Of a stretch of 59,584 bases of DNA, positions 12,256 to 24,600 are shown in pieces (positions within the stretch are counted from its first letter, which is position 1; each line of letters starts with the position of its first letter). A program made the translations under genes and the position numbers. The notes beneath the pieces are model-generated. The model was not told the origin of the DNA. It ran no database searches and saw only the letters and a list, made by a program, of their open reading frames with translations. The stretch lies in the NCBI GenBank assembly GCA_001179505.1, contig CDMY01000473.1, positions 10,096 to 69,679 of the forward strand, written 5' to 3'. The DNA comes from Vitrella brassicaformis (lineage: Eukaryota > Sar > Vitrellaceae).

Positions 12256-15200
12256 ATGCTTTTCGTCGCCGCCGTCAGCATGAGTCTCTTCATTGCTTCC
12301 GGTGCGAGCGTGCTGACTCACCACTTCCCAAATGCCGTAGCGGCGTTCCTAGAGGCGCCAGCGTCCAACGCTCTCCTCAGGTGTTGAATGGGTGTCACAG
12401 ATCTACGCCCTCTGGATGCATGCTTCGTATGCTTGGTTCCTTCTCCTTTTGGTGTGTATGTATGTGCTGCAGGCACTGTCCGTCTTCTTCGCTGCTTCGT
12501 GTCCGTCGGCACCGCGATGCCCTTCGTGCTACAAACGGCACTGGTCAGTCACAGCACACGACACACACGACACACAAGCTGACAGCCGACACACGAACAT
12601 CCTCGACTATCCATTTACGTGTGCGCGTGCGTTGCAGACGCCGTCCTGGCCCCTCCCTCTGACACAGACACCGACACGCCCACGTCCGTCGACATCGACG
12701 CCACCCTGACAGGCCTCAAGACGTCCCTTCGACGATACGGAGGCGAGATCATCCAACCCAACACACCCGGCGTCATCCAGGCGTATGACGACAAAGGCAA
12801 TGATGATGGTGCTGGTGGGCGTGAGGAAGAGCAGCCGTTCGATGAGGACGGCTTGCGTGAGGAGGTGCTGGGTGCGTCTGGCGGCCTGTCGCTGACCGAT
12901 GTGGCGAGGGAGCGGAGGGGGGTGAATGAGGCTCCCGCTGGGGCTGCTGGTGGGGGAGGGCCTGCAGGCAACGACACTGCTGCTGGAGGTGAGGAGTACC
13001 TCTCGCCCATGGGGCTGGACTGGGAGAGGGCATTTAGTCTCGTCGACGAACAACAAGGTAGGTGAGTCACTCGAGGGCATGACCGTTCGTTCGTTCTGCT
13101 TGGCGTGTGTGTTAAGCCGTTGCTCATTTCGGCGTGTGTGTGGCAGAGATCGACCCGATGCTCGTTGCCTTCAACGCGGCGCTGAGTGCGTTCGATCGGC
13201 AGGGTCGGGGCAAAGAGGCCATGGAGGCCGTCAAGGTACGTCAACCAGCCACGCACACACACACACACAGTGTGATGATTCGTGTGTGTCTGTGTGTGTG
13301 TCTGTGTGATTGGTTCGTTCAGGAGATGTGGTCAGTGGGTGTGAAGCCTGACATGGTGACCTACACGGCAGCCATGTCGGCGTGCTGCAAGGCACACATG
13401 CCACAAGAGGTAGGTACAGCTTCATGGCCGCCTGAATGACCATCGCTCGTTCGTATGCGTGTGTGCGTGTGTGTGTGTGTGTGTGTGAGTTCAGGTGAAG
13501 CAGCTGCAGGAGTGGATGAGTGCTCAGGCGCTGAAGCCCGACGTGGTCATCTACAACATCATGCTCGAGTCGGCCACACACGGTGTGCACAAGTGCGATG
13601 GATGGATGCCATCGCCCGACGAATGTGTGTGAGCTGTGCCGCGAGTCTGGGTGGTGTGTGTCTGTGTGTGCAGACAATGACTGGGTGGGTGCGGCGAGCC
13701 TCTACGAGGAGATGAAGAAAGACCCCACGCTTGAGCCGACTGAACTCTCATACCTGCACATACTCACGTACACCCACACACAGAGAGGGAGAGGGGGAGG
13801 GGGAGGGAGAGAGCAACAACATGGCCTTGTTTCTCTGCGCTGTGTGGTGTGGTGTGATGTGATGCCTGCAGTGTGATGGACAGGGCAGAGCGGCCTGATC
13901 TCGCAATCCAGTACCTCACAGACTACCAAGCCGCTTTCCACAGGTAGGTAGGTACCTTCACAGCCACACACACACACACACACACACACGTGTGCGCTGA
14001 TCTCTGCACACCCAATTGCGTCATGTTTTACTGTCATTGCAGGATGACCCCCGCCGTGCTGAATGCGGTGCTCAGCTCGCTGGCCAAGTCGGGGTGGCTG
14101 ACGGAAGCTATGGATATTTGGCAGAGGGTGGTGGGGGGCGACGGTGAGACGGCAGATGCCACCACTTACAGGCTCATGCTCATGTAAGGAGAGAGGGTGG
14201 CTGAGAGCACACCGTGCTCTCATCTCTGTCTGTCTGTCTGCCTCTTTCTAGTGCGTGTGTCAACGCCCGGTCGCCTGACATGGCCGAGGAGATCTGGGAA
14301 GGCTTCCAAACGAGCCAGGTGAGCTCACCACACATGTGCACCACCCATCCCCTTGTCTGTGGCTGGATGGATGTATGGGTCAGCATTGGGCCCAGCGCGA
14401 CGCATCCCATTTTCTCTACGCCCTGCGGGCCGCCGCGATCGGGGGAGACTTCGAGAGGGTGAGTGAGTGGAGGGAGGGTGACCACACAGCACAACACACC
14501 TCCACACCCCACGGTGCGTGTGTGCGGCGTGTGCAGGCGTATGAGCTTATGTCAGGCATGCAAGACCACGGCCTGCAGGCGGCCATCTCCCATTTCGAAG
14601 CCCTCATACAAGGCAACGCCCACACCACAGCCCACACACTCCACTTGACACCGCACCCATTCTCATTCTCTCTCTGTCTGTGGATGCTGCAGCGTGTCGA
14701 GAGGCGGGGGAGTGGCGGGGCGCATTGCAGGCCCTCCGGCGGCTGTCGGCCGCCCGCATGCCGCCCACCCCCGCCATGTATGAGGACGTCATGGCGGCGT
14801 GTGCACGAGTTGGTGACTGGGAGCCCCTCCTGGGCATCTTCTCGGAGATGACCAAATCGTCCGGCCTCTCGCCCACGCCACTCACCGTCCACTATGCCCT
14901 TGACGCCTGTTTTCGGCTCGACTAGTGTGTATGCCACACACAACGTTGCCTCTTCATATGTTCTGTGGAGGCGTTTGTTATTGTGTGTGTGTGTGTGTGT
15001 GTGTGTCAGTGCGCGTGATGCAGGTCAGCTGGTGCAGACGGCCCACGAGAGGCGGCTGACTCTGCTGCCGTCCACCCTGACGCTCATCGACAAGTGGCGG
15101 GAGCGCTCGCCCGACGTCCTGAGCGACGACATCATGCCCCCTCAGTTGCTCGAGGCACAGAGGAGGAGGCGTATCGGTGGTGGGGGTGCCGGCCCTCAGC

Positions 15201-15847
15201 CCATGCCCCCATCTCCATCACCCTCACAGCCGGAGCCTGCGGCAAGATCCACCCCACCCGAAATGACGCAGGGTGATCGTCGTGACGAGAGAGGTCCTCC
15301 ACGACAGCCGGAGAGGCCGCAAATGAGGCCTGCGGCACCGCCACAACCACCCCCACCCCGACCATCAAGACTCCCCCCTCCTGCTGCTGCCCCCCTTATC
15401 CGCCCTACAATGTCGCTCCCCTCCCCACCACCCCAGCCGATGCCCGGGATAGAGCGGCGGACAGAGGAGCCACCGGCGACTACACCTGGTGTTAGTGAAG
15501 GCGAAGGCGGTGATGCGTTGACCGAGCTGGAGAGGATGCTGGCGAGAGCCAAGATGGGACAGCCTCTCGGACCGATGTCTGCTCCACCATCGGGTGACGA
15601 CAAGAGTGCTCCTAGTGGTGGTGGCGGCGGTGCAGATGAGTGGGAGAGGCAATTGGATGATTTGGTGGCCCAGGCCGCCCAGGAGACAAGGAACGAGATG
15701 TTGCGGCAGAAAGAGGAGGCTAGAAAAGGGTCAGGGGAGGAGCCGCCCTCACCCCCACCACAACCACCACCAGCAGCAGTGCCTGATGGGGCGATGGACG
15801 TGCACCGCGACCCGGCTGCCAGGCTTCGCTTCCCGAGACTCGGTTAG
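12256..15847 (+). CDS. pentatricopeptide repeat (PPR) protein, likely organelle RNA-binding
   Basis: Fourteen exons give an 824-residue protein: 12256-12380, 12473-12543, 12638-13057, 13147-13235, 13323-13409, 13495-13582, 13674-13767, 13872-13943, 14043-14183, 14252-14318, 14384-14458, 14537-14612, 14693-14924, 15010-15847. The central part is a run of PPR helical pairs, for example MLVAFNAALSAFDRQGRGKE, GVKPDMVTYTAAMSACCKAH and ALKPDVVIYNIMLES. PPR proteins bind single-stranded RNA in mitochondria or plastids and help process, edit or stabilise transcripts. The start is an ATG followed by a hydrophobic leader (MLFVAAVSMSLFIASGASV) and then an Arg/Ser-rich stretch (SSSLLRVRRHRDALRATNGT), which would suit a signal-plus-transit leader to a complex plastid. 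The last 280 residues are Pro-rich and low complexity. The intron after 14612 has a GC donor. Confidence 0.87.
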
Positions 15848-16895
15848 GGTGGGTGGTTGGGTGTTTATATTGCATAGGTTTGTGCGTGTTTGTGTGTGGG
15901 TGTGGTGTGATGTGATCTGATGAACGATACTCTTTGCACAATGGACCTCTGAATAAAAAGCACGAGCACAGCACACACACCCGTCTGGCGTCGCAGTGCC
16001 TGCCTTTGCAGCTCACACGACCGGCCGGCCGGCCGGCCGGCCAGCAGGTGATGCGTGCAGGCAGGTGTCTATTCGTCAATAGCCTGCCTAACCTGCCTAC
16101 ACACACACACACAGCCCTCTCTCCCCCACTCTCTCTCCTTACACCATTCACTGCTTCCGTGCTTGCTGCGTCATATATCTCTCTCTCTGTCTGCCGTTGT
16201 GGGGCTTCTCTGTTGGCCGCCGCAACATGGGACGCACGAGAGCGTTCAAGCCCCGAATGTCAAGAGTTGCAGCAGCAAGCCGAAGCGATCATAACTGCAG
16301 TCAGTGTGGCAGCACTGCCACACGAGAAGCAAGCCTTATCTCGTTCTGTCTGTTTCCTCCCTCCTGTCTCTCTTGTCCTGTCTTTGGTGCTGCATTCGTT
16401 GCATTGGCCTGGATATGGCGTCATGGTGACTCGGTCTCGCGCCCATGACGTGCAACGGACGAGCGCATTTAAACCTCGCCCGTGGGACGTCATCTGCTAA
16501 GAGACCAAGTCAGCAGAACGACCACGAGATCCAGGAAGCAGCCCGGCCACAATCGAAAAGAACGGCAAAATAGTGCCACGGTTGACACGACAGACGGATG
16601 GATGGATAAAAGACCCACACACACACGCCCCTCTCTCTCGTGCGTCGGTCTTTCTTACGTACGCAGCCACACACTTACACACAGAAAGACAGACAGACAG
16701 TATAGCCCCACAATGCATTCAATGCCGGCACACACGCAGAGCAGACAGAGACCCAACTGACTGACTGACTTGAATTACCTGCCTACCTATCCCCCAACCA
16801 CCCCTCGCCACGACAGCCAGCCACAACAGACCAGCCACAATAGCCAGCCAGCCACAGCAGCCCAGCCACACCAGGCAGGCCATGTACACCAGTTA
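15848..16895. other. intergenic, convergent 3' ends, simple repeats
   Basis: No supportable gene. An AATAAA at 15952 may be the poly(A) signal of the PPR gene. A (GGCC)n run lies at about 16020-16042, and short CA, GACT and CAGC repeats follow. Confidence 0.5.
16020..16042. repeat. (GGCC)n self-complementary simple repeat
   Basis: About six GGCC units in a row, each palindromic, so the run can fold on itself on either strand. Confidence 0.8.
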
Positions 16896-18107
16896 TCAAT
16901 AAAGCTTCAGCGACAGCGTCATCACAGCCTACACCACATCACACAACACAACACAACACACAAACAACACATTTCCCGCCCATCCGCCACCCCGTGTGTC
17001 TGAGTGAGTGAGTGAGTGGATCTCCCCGCCACCTACCGTCAGGTGTCCCAGTTCCTCAGCGGACACCTCGTGCTTCCCATTGGGCACCACGTCGAAGGTC
17101 GCGTTGATGCCCCGCTGCCCCAGCATCTTCTTGAGCTTCTCGCCACACCCGGGAGGCGCCACCGTGTCGTTGGAGCCGTGCAGCAAAAACAGCTTCGAAA
17201 ACTTGGCTGAGGGCGAGGTGGCCTTCTCGGCGAGAATGTCCAGAACCTTGCCGGGCAGCACCTGCATCCCGAAGCAGCACACACCGCCAATCGCCACCTG
17301 CAGGAACACACAAAGGAAGAAGACACACTCAGGGGTGGCTGGGGTGGCTGGTGGAGATGGTTGTGGGTGTGGGTGCGGTTAAAGAAATACATCGAGTTGG
17401 GTGAGTGCGGTGAAAAGGGCGATGAGCGCGCCCTGGCCGACGCCGCCGAGCATGAGCTTCTCGGGTTCCTGTCGGTTCTCGCGCAGCTCACGCTTGATCA
17501 GCTGCGCCACCAACGCACAACTCTCCTCGATCTCACCTACAGGCAGACACACAGACACACACACAAGAGGTATATGTGTGTGTGTGTGTCTGTGTGTGTG
17601 TGTCTGTGTGTATACCGAGCGCCTGGAGCTCTTCGAGTTTGAGTTTCTCGTCGAGTGACCCGCCGGATCCGCCGCTATTGGACTTGGCCGCGGTGGTGTC
17701 GAAGAGGAAGTCGCCACACCACCAGCTCGGGTCCTCCTGCACACACATCATGCACACCGTAGTGGCAGGACCTGCCTGTTGTGTGCGTGCGTGTGCGTTG
17801 CGTGTGCTGCCTGCGGTGGGGTGACGGTGGGTGGCGCACATACGTCAGTTCCGACTGTCTTGGGTGCTGACGGGATGACCACCTTGACGTGCTCCAACAC
17901 CTCATCCCTTCACACACACACACACACAGGGAGTGGAGTGGTGGTTTCGTGTGTGGTGCTGTGCTCACGAGTCGGCTCGGCTCGCTTACTTGCTGAAGGA
18001 CCGCTTGAAGAGCGAGAGGTACTCGTCGGGGATCTGGCCGAAGTCGTGCAGCCACACCAAGGTGGCCTTCTCGTCGCCCGCTGACTCACACTCGACAATG
18101 TGCAGAC
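16896..18107 (-). other. acyl-protein-thioesterase-like domain, serine nucleophile replaced by glycine
   Basis: An alpha/beta hydrolase of the APT/carboxylesterase type. The Asp (about residue 772, HGSND) and His (about 804, GKHEV) of the triad are in place. The nucleophile elbow is encoded by GGC GGC GTC GGC CAG GGC near 17443-17426, giving GGVGQG where the family has GFSQG. The domain is therefore expected to be inactive as a classical serine hydrolase, perhaps a lipid- or acyl-chain-binding module. Confidence 0.75.
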
Positions 18108-18110
18108 CTG

Positions 18111-18142
<32 letters not shown>

Positions 18143-21048
18143 CAAGGCACACATCATGCGTGTCTTGCCTCTGAGATGAGAGTGTGTGTGTGCGTCCTTC
18201 CTGACCTTCGAGAGTCTTCTTGATCTGCGTCTCGGGGATGTTCTGTGCAAACAGGGACTCCTCCAGCTCCCTGCATCCACACACAAACCAGCACACAAAC
18301 ACGTCCATCCCTCCATCCATCCATCCACTCATGCCGCGCCGCGCTCACTTGCTCTTGATGGCCTTGTTCTTCTCCTCGGCGGCCTTGGCCTGCAGGCCGG
18401 CTTCCTCCTCCTGGATGGTCGGCACAGCCAGCAACGGCTTGGCGATCCGGCCCTTCTCCGTCAAAAACTTCATAGCAGACTGCACACACACACACACACG
18501 CAGGTGGACAGATGCACACAGCAGAGAGTGCGGTGGGGTGGGGGTGGGATGGCTGGCTGACCGTGATATCGGTGAGGGGGAACTCTCGTGTCTGGATGGC
18601 GAGCTTCTTGTTGTCGATGAGCTTGGCGAAGGACTCCAGGTTCTCAACCATTCTAGATAGAAGCAGACACCACACCACACCCAACACCACACACACGTGT
18701 CGTGTCGTCATCCAGCCGCCAGTCACTCTCTCTCTCAGACGGAGGGGACAGACAGACTGACAGACTGACTTGGTTTGGTTCCTGCCGGACTCCAGCCATC
18801 GATTGAGGTAGAAGCTCTCAACCTTGATCTCAGAACTGCAGTCAGTCAGGCACCGTCCCACGTGTGTGAGTGACATTCATTATCTATCTCTCATATGTGT
18901 CGGTAGGTACCTTGCTTACCTGACGAGCATGTGCCAAGGGAGCTGGAAGGGCTGGCCGGACATGCCGCCGTAGACCACCACACGCCCACCCACATCGAGC
19001 GCCTGCGTCAGCTTGGCAGTGCTCGTGCTGCCCAACACGCAGTCCAGAGCCATCTTGGGCAGAGCCGCACCCTGCAGTCAGTGCAATCAGACAATGAGAG
19101 GGAGTTGGGTTGGTGCCTTGCCTTGCTCACTCACTGACCTCAGCGAGCAGTCTGTGTCTGATGGGGTCATCTTCGGCGAACACACGATTGGCGCCCAGCT
19201 CGTGAAGATGCTCAACCAGCGTCTCGAACGACGACTCGCTGTGACGACTGCACACACACCACACCACACATCCAAATGAATTCGCATCCGCGACTGTGTG
19301 TGCGTGTGAGTGTGGGTGTGGGTGTGGGTGGGGTACCGACCGTACCGGATGACGGCAATGGGTCTGAAGCCGATGAGTTTGGCGAGCTGGATGACCAGCT
19401 GCCCCACCAGCCCGTTGGCTCCGTTGACGACCACGCCGTCGCCGGGCTGCAGGCTCTCGGAACACAGGTCCACCAGACGGTAAGCTGCACACACACACAC
19501 ATGGAGAAACAGAGATTCGCGCGTGCGCGTGGGCGTGTGTGTGCCCGCAGCTTACCGAGGTATAGTTCCTTTGCGAGTGCGGCATATTCGATGGGGATGA
19601 GTTCCTGGGGTATCTTCAGGAGGTCCCTCTCGCGCCACACGGCCGCCACCTGCCAAGTCCCCAGGGTGTCCTTCAGAGGCACCACCCAATCGCCCTCGCG
19701 CAAATCCTTCACACCGGGGCCGACCTTCTCAACCACAGCCACACCCTCTGCACACACACACACACAGATTGGTTTTTTGGGTGCGGCGGAGGGCGCGGAA
19801 GGCTCACCAGAGCCGAGGATGGTGCGGTCTCCGGCGATTGTGCCGTAGTTGTAGGCGGCACTGGTGTGGCCGAGTGGGAGGGCGCTTGTTGTGCTGTCCT
19901 GGTGCCAGCTGCGCAACACGTCCTCGCCAGCACTGATGCGATTCATCCACACCACCAGCCACACACACACATGAGATGAGATGAGCACATCACTACACTC
20001 AGAGAGGCCTGGCCTTGCCTTCTGTCTGTCTCTCCCTTCCTTACGCCATGAGAGTGATGTCATAGGGGTTGACGGCCGCATATCTGATGTTGACGAGCAC
20101 CTCGCCCCACTCCAGCTCGGGCCTCAGCTTGACCGTGATGGTCTCGCACAGCCTGGAAGGGTCGTCCATGACGTCGCTCCGCTTGCTGATCTTGATGTCC
20201 TTCCGGCGAACCACCTTCTGCGTCGCGTGCCGGCACCGGTGCGGCACCGTCTCGTAGGACGTCTTGCAGGTGCCCAGACGATCCAGAATGATGTCGTCCG
20301 TTATCAGCTGACATAACAATGGGCAGACAGACAGGAGCCAGGCAAGGCGAGACAAGGGAGCAGAGTGTGCGGTTCGAAGTGGGGACAAGTAAGGGTAGAG
20401 AGGAGAGGACGTGTGTACCGAGTCCTTCTGGTTTCTGGATCTGAGCCACTCCTGGAAGCCCTCCTCGTGGGTCTGGTCGCCCTTTGGCCGCACCAGCCGC
20501 TCGGCCACGTCGATGACGTTGGCGTCCGACGCCTTGTCGCCACCGCCGGCCTTGCCGCCCTTGCCCTTGCTGAAGCTCTCCATGAACTCCTCCTCAGCCG
20601 ACCTGACCGCACGGCCGGTCTTGTCGTAGTGGGCACGGAGCTTGCCGTCAGACAACACCTGGGGGACACACAGACAGAGAGACGGAAGGGGATTGTGTGT
20701 GTGTGTGTGTGTGTGTTGGGTGGTGGCGTGGATTGTCTGGCAGTGCAGTTCCCGACCGACCTCATAGGCCTTGTTGATGTTTTGGAAGACGGTGGGGTCT
20801 CCGCCCTTGTCCGGGTGCTCCTTGACCGCCTTCTGCCGAAACGCCTGGAGGGTACACACACAACACACAACACACCACACGCAGCGCAACACGCACACAC
20901 AATGCACTGCACCACATGCGAGGCGATGCAGCCTTCTCATCTCAGCCTGGCTCGTGTCTGTCTGACTGACCTTGCGGATCTCGGCGAGGGGGGCGGTTTT
21001 GTCGACGCCGAGGACGGCATAGAGGTCCAGATCTCCTTGGCCAGACAT
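16896..21048 (-). CDS. J-domain / MECR-like enoyl reductase / acyl-protein-thioesterase-like fusion protein
   Basis: Nineteen exons join in phase to 2478 coding bases (825 residues): 21048-20971, 20844-20761, 20658-20419, 20307-20045, 19932-19808, 19747-19556, 19484-19346, 19247-19139, 19071-18920, 18835-18770, 18652-18562, 18479-18349, 18270-18206, 18107-17990, 17907-17844, 17736-17616, 17536-17391, 17297-17037, 16928-16896. Residues 1-70 are a J-domain with the HPD motif (KEHPDKGG), the part that stimulates Hsp70. Residues about 190-560 are a medium-chain dehydrogenase/reductase of the MECR/ETR1 type (AAVNPYDI near the start, nucleotide-binding GDGVVVNGANGLVGQLVIQL, then DVGGRVVVYGGMSG). 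Residues about 580-825 resemble acyl-protein thioesterase/carboxylesterase (LVWLHDFGQIP, LHGSNDTVAP, NGKHEVSAEEL). The usual nucleophile motif GxSxG reads GVGQG at about residue 711. No targeting leader is seen before the J-domain. The last 11-codon exon is the least certain. Confidence 0.88.
18349..20307 (-). other. MECR/ETR1-like reductase domain of the fusion protein
   Basis: The family reduces trans-2-enoyl thioesters with NADPH in mitochondrial fatty acid synthesis. Visible here are the GroES-like N-terminal part (VNIRYAAVNPYDI; GVAVVEKVGPGVKDLREGDW), a Rossmann-type region (VVVNGANGLVGQLVIQLAKL, then IAVIR), and the C-terminal part (FYLNRWLES; KFLTEKGRIAKP). Structural zinc cysteines are absent, as expected in MECR. 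Confidence 0.82.
20761..21048 (-). other. J-domain of the fusion protein
   Basis: Exons 1 and 2 encode DLYAVLGVDKTAPLAEIRK followed by AFRQKAVKEHPDKGGDPTVF and INKAYE, completed by VLSDGKLRAHYDKTG in exon 3. Helices II and III and the HPD loop are intact, so Hsp70 stimulation should be possible. No Gly/Phe region or zinc finger follows, so this is a class III J-protein. Confidence 0.92.
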
Positions 21049-21696
21049 CCTATCCTCACTCACACACCTGCTTCAGTCGAGATATATGCCGCTCCTTGCT
21101 GCACAACCGCAACCACACAGGGACGAGCAGATCTGTGTGGCGGACTCGGTTTAGGCAGGGCAGGCAGGAGACTGACTGACTGACTCAGTGCGGGTGTGAC
21201 AGTGTACTGTACGGGGGATGTAAGCGTTGCCACTGCCGACTGACTCACTGAGTCTGCTTTTCAGCAAGCGATGACGGGAGCCACGAGCCCTTCCCTCCGT
21301 CTACACGGCGGGCGAAGATCTGCTCTCGAGTTTTTTTCTCTCCTGCGAGCTCTTGAGGTCGCCTGCGAGCTGAGCTTGCAGAGCAGCGAAGGATCTGGGC
21401 GCCTTTATCTCCTCAGCGCTTCCTTAGACACGCCTCGGGTGCGTCTGCGCTGTGTCGCACCTTATCGCCAATTATCAACCTTCTTATCCACGTCAACGGT
21501 CGCGAGCGTTGCATGACCTCGAAGGGTGCTCGGGGGAGCGGCGCGCGAGGAGGGGCGATGGCGGGCGCCACAGCGCACACCACCCAAGTATTTGCGCGCA
21601 GGTGACGGACTGACTGACCCGCGGCCGGCCGCAGACGACAGACAAGACCCAACGAAGTATTTTCCGCCCGTCCGTCATCCTTCGGAACAGAGGAGG
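21049..21696. promoter_or_regulatory. head-to-head spacer, fusion gene / receptor-like gene
   Basis: About 650 bases between divergent starts. It is less microsatellite-rich than other spacers and contains GAGTTTTTTTCTCTC near 21328. No gene is supported here. Confidence 0.4.
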
Positions 21697-24600
21697 ATGG
21701 TGTGCGGCGCGGCGCCCGGCCGCTCTCCGGCACCAGCAGAGAGGAGCCGGCATTGCGGCAAGGAGCGGCCCTCTCAGCCCGCCCACCCTGTGTGTGCTGG
21801 TGGTGGTGGTGGTGGCTGTGCGGCGGCGCCATTTAGTGCGAGCAGCAACTTGAAGAAGCGGCGGCTTCTGCAGACGGCTGGTGAGAGGCCTGCCGCCTCG
21901 CCGCCTGACCGACATGGCCGACAGACAGCCCGGAGAGGCGCGGCGGTCAGCTGTGGGGATGGGGGTGGCGGTTTGGGTGAGACGGGGGAGTCCGAGTGTC
22001 TTTCTCCAGACTATGACGACGACCGGCCGGCGAGAGCAAAAACGCGGCCTCGGCCTCGCCCGCAGAGAGGAAGAATGTGCTGCTCACCCTCGCGCCAATC
22101 CGACCCTCCCTTCCCCGTGAGATCCTACGATGACGACCAGAACGGCCTCTCTCACCGGCCATCATCCCGTGTGTGTGCTGATCATCTGCTGACGGGATCC
22201 CCCCACCGCTCCCCTGTTGCCTCCCGCCGACACACACACTCTCGGCAGCTGAAGCGACGGAGGCTGTTGTGGGTGGTGACATGTCTGCTTGGCTTGCTGC
22301 TCTGCTGGTGGCCGCCCTTCTTGGCGGCAGTGGGGGGCCAGCATAATCCAGGGCCGCCCGACGATGGCTCTGAATGGTGGGAGGGAGAGGATGGCGGAGA
22401 GGGAGAGGGCGAGGTGACGACGCCGCCCCCGATCGACTCGCAGATGTGCGTGTCGCCCCCTGCGACGAACTGCAACGCTCTCGACGGCATCGACAAGTCG
22501 CGCAATCCCTCGTACGACCTCACCTGCCCCGGCCGGGACTGCTTCAAGTCATTCTGCTGCCGATACGAGATCGACAAGGACATCCTCACCCTGCTGGAGG
22601 ACGACAGTGGCGAGCAGCACGATGATGAACACGAGCACCAGCGTCAGTTCCAGCACCACCAGAGGAGGTGTCAGGAGGTGGAGGACTGCTTTGCGGTGGA
22701 GGGCGTGGCTGTGGAGCGGAACCCCAGAAGGGACGTCGAGTGCCGCGAGGGCAGCGACGGCTGTGTCGGCAGCTTCTGCTGCAGGTACGAGCTGCTAGGG
22801 AGCAATGGCGCTGCCACGGAGGCCGCAACGCCCAAGACCATCGACGGTGAGGCGAGCCAACCGAGCGAGCACCGAATCAAATCGTGTGTACATCGACCCT
22901 CCCTCCCTGTGTGTGGGGTGTGTTGTGGTGTGTGGTGTGGTGTGCAGAGGGGTTACATTTGGATGGGTCTCTCGGGTGTGACGCCAAGGCAGACACAGAC
23001 CAAGACGGCACACCCGACTGCCAGGGTCAGATAACACAACACAACACAACACAACACATCACGACACAGCCACTTGAACACGGGCATGGCATCCATGTCC
23101 TCTACACATGTGCCTGCCTGCCTGCCTGTGTGACGCCAGACGGCTGTCCGCTGGACCCTGTCAAAGTGGAGGGCGGCAGGTGCGGCTGCGGACACGACGA
23201 CTTCGACCCCAAATGCGGATGGCAACGTACGCAACACCCACACACACCCTCCCTCCCAAGACACCCCTTCCAACGCCCTTGCTCCTCTCCTCTGCTCTCG
23301 TGTGTGTGCCCACAGCTGCCCTCGGCGCCTGTTTTGACGGAGGTCGTGACTACGGAGGCGACTACGTCCCGCAGTACCACCCCGTGGGCGCGTGGAGCCC
23401 CCCCCTGTCCGGCAGGGTCCCCTCCTCGCCAGAGGAGTGCCAGGAGGAGTGCCGGCAGCACCCATCCTGCCTCTCCTTCTCCTTCTCCTTCACCACCACC
23501 CACGGGTGCTTCCTCAAAGCCGACCCCGCCAGCAACGCCACCGAGAATGCCGCTGTGGTGTCCGGCCCCAAGAAGTGCACCGGGGCGGGCCACGCCTTCC
23601 AGTGCCCCTCGTCCATCCCCAATGGCTGGTGCCAGCAGCTCTGCGAGAAGACCCCGGGGGGCGTGCGGTGCAAGTGTGTGTGCATCTGCGAGAAGGGCTA
23701 CCAGCTGTCGCTGTCGTCGGTGTCGTCGGTGGAGGGCGGGGACACACAGGATCCTGACCATGACTCTTCCTCCACTGTGTCGGCTCTGGGACGCCTGGAC
23801 GGCTTGGAGTGGCCGTCATACCGCCGTCGAGGGCTCGGCGAGGCGGCTGGGGGCGGGGGCGGTGTTGCCGTGTCGCGTGCCTGCGTCGGTAAGTCGGGGA
23901 AGGTGGGCGTGATTGGTTTACTTAGTGTGCTGTGCTGTGCTGTGTTGCCTTGTGGTGTTTTGCCTTGGCTTACTTCCTGGGTGACATGCCATGCCCCACA
24001 GATGTGGACGAGTGCGCGTTGGGGTCGTCTTGGTGCAGCGGTGGCTGCAACAATACCAAGGGAGGCTACGACTGCTACTGCGACCCGCCACTGCTCCTCG
24101 ACAGCGACGGCAAGACCTGCAAAGGTCGGTCACACAACACAACACGAACCACACACTGACTGACTGACTGACACATACGCAACACAACACAACACCCACA
24201 ATGGCAGCCATCCGTCCTCTGCCTGCCGTCTTGATGCTCGTGTGTGTGTGGTTTGCAGATCCAGAGGGCTCACAGGAAAGGGACCCCCCCACCACCCATC
24301 AAGACAGCAACGACACAGGGAGGAGCGGTGCAGCCGAGCTGGAGTCAGAGGACCCACCCCCCCAGCTGTCCTCCCCCGACCCCCCCTCGCCCCCCGCTCC
24401 CGCCTCACCCCATGTGTCAAGCGTCCANNNNNNNNNNNNNNNNNNNNNNNNNNNNNNNNNNNNNNNNNNNNNNNNNNNNNNNNNNNNNNNNNNNNNNNNN
24501 NNNNNNNNNNNNNNNNNNNNNNNNNNNNNNNNNNNNNNNNNNNNNNNNNNNNNNNNNNNNNNNNNNNNNNNNNNNNNNNNNNNNNNNNNNNNNNNNNNNN

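Noticed and set aside
22953-23761. Minus-strand frames of 170 and 219 codons
   Set aside because: Shadows of the receptor-like gene exons 2-4 caused by high GC.
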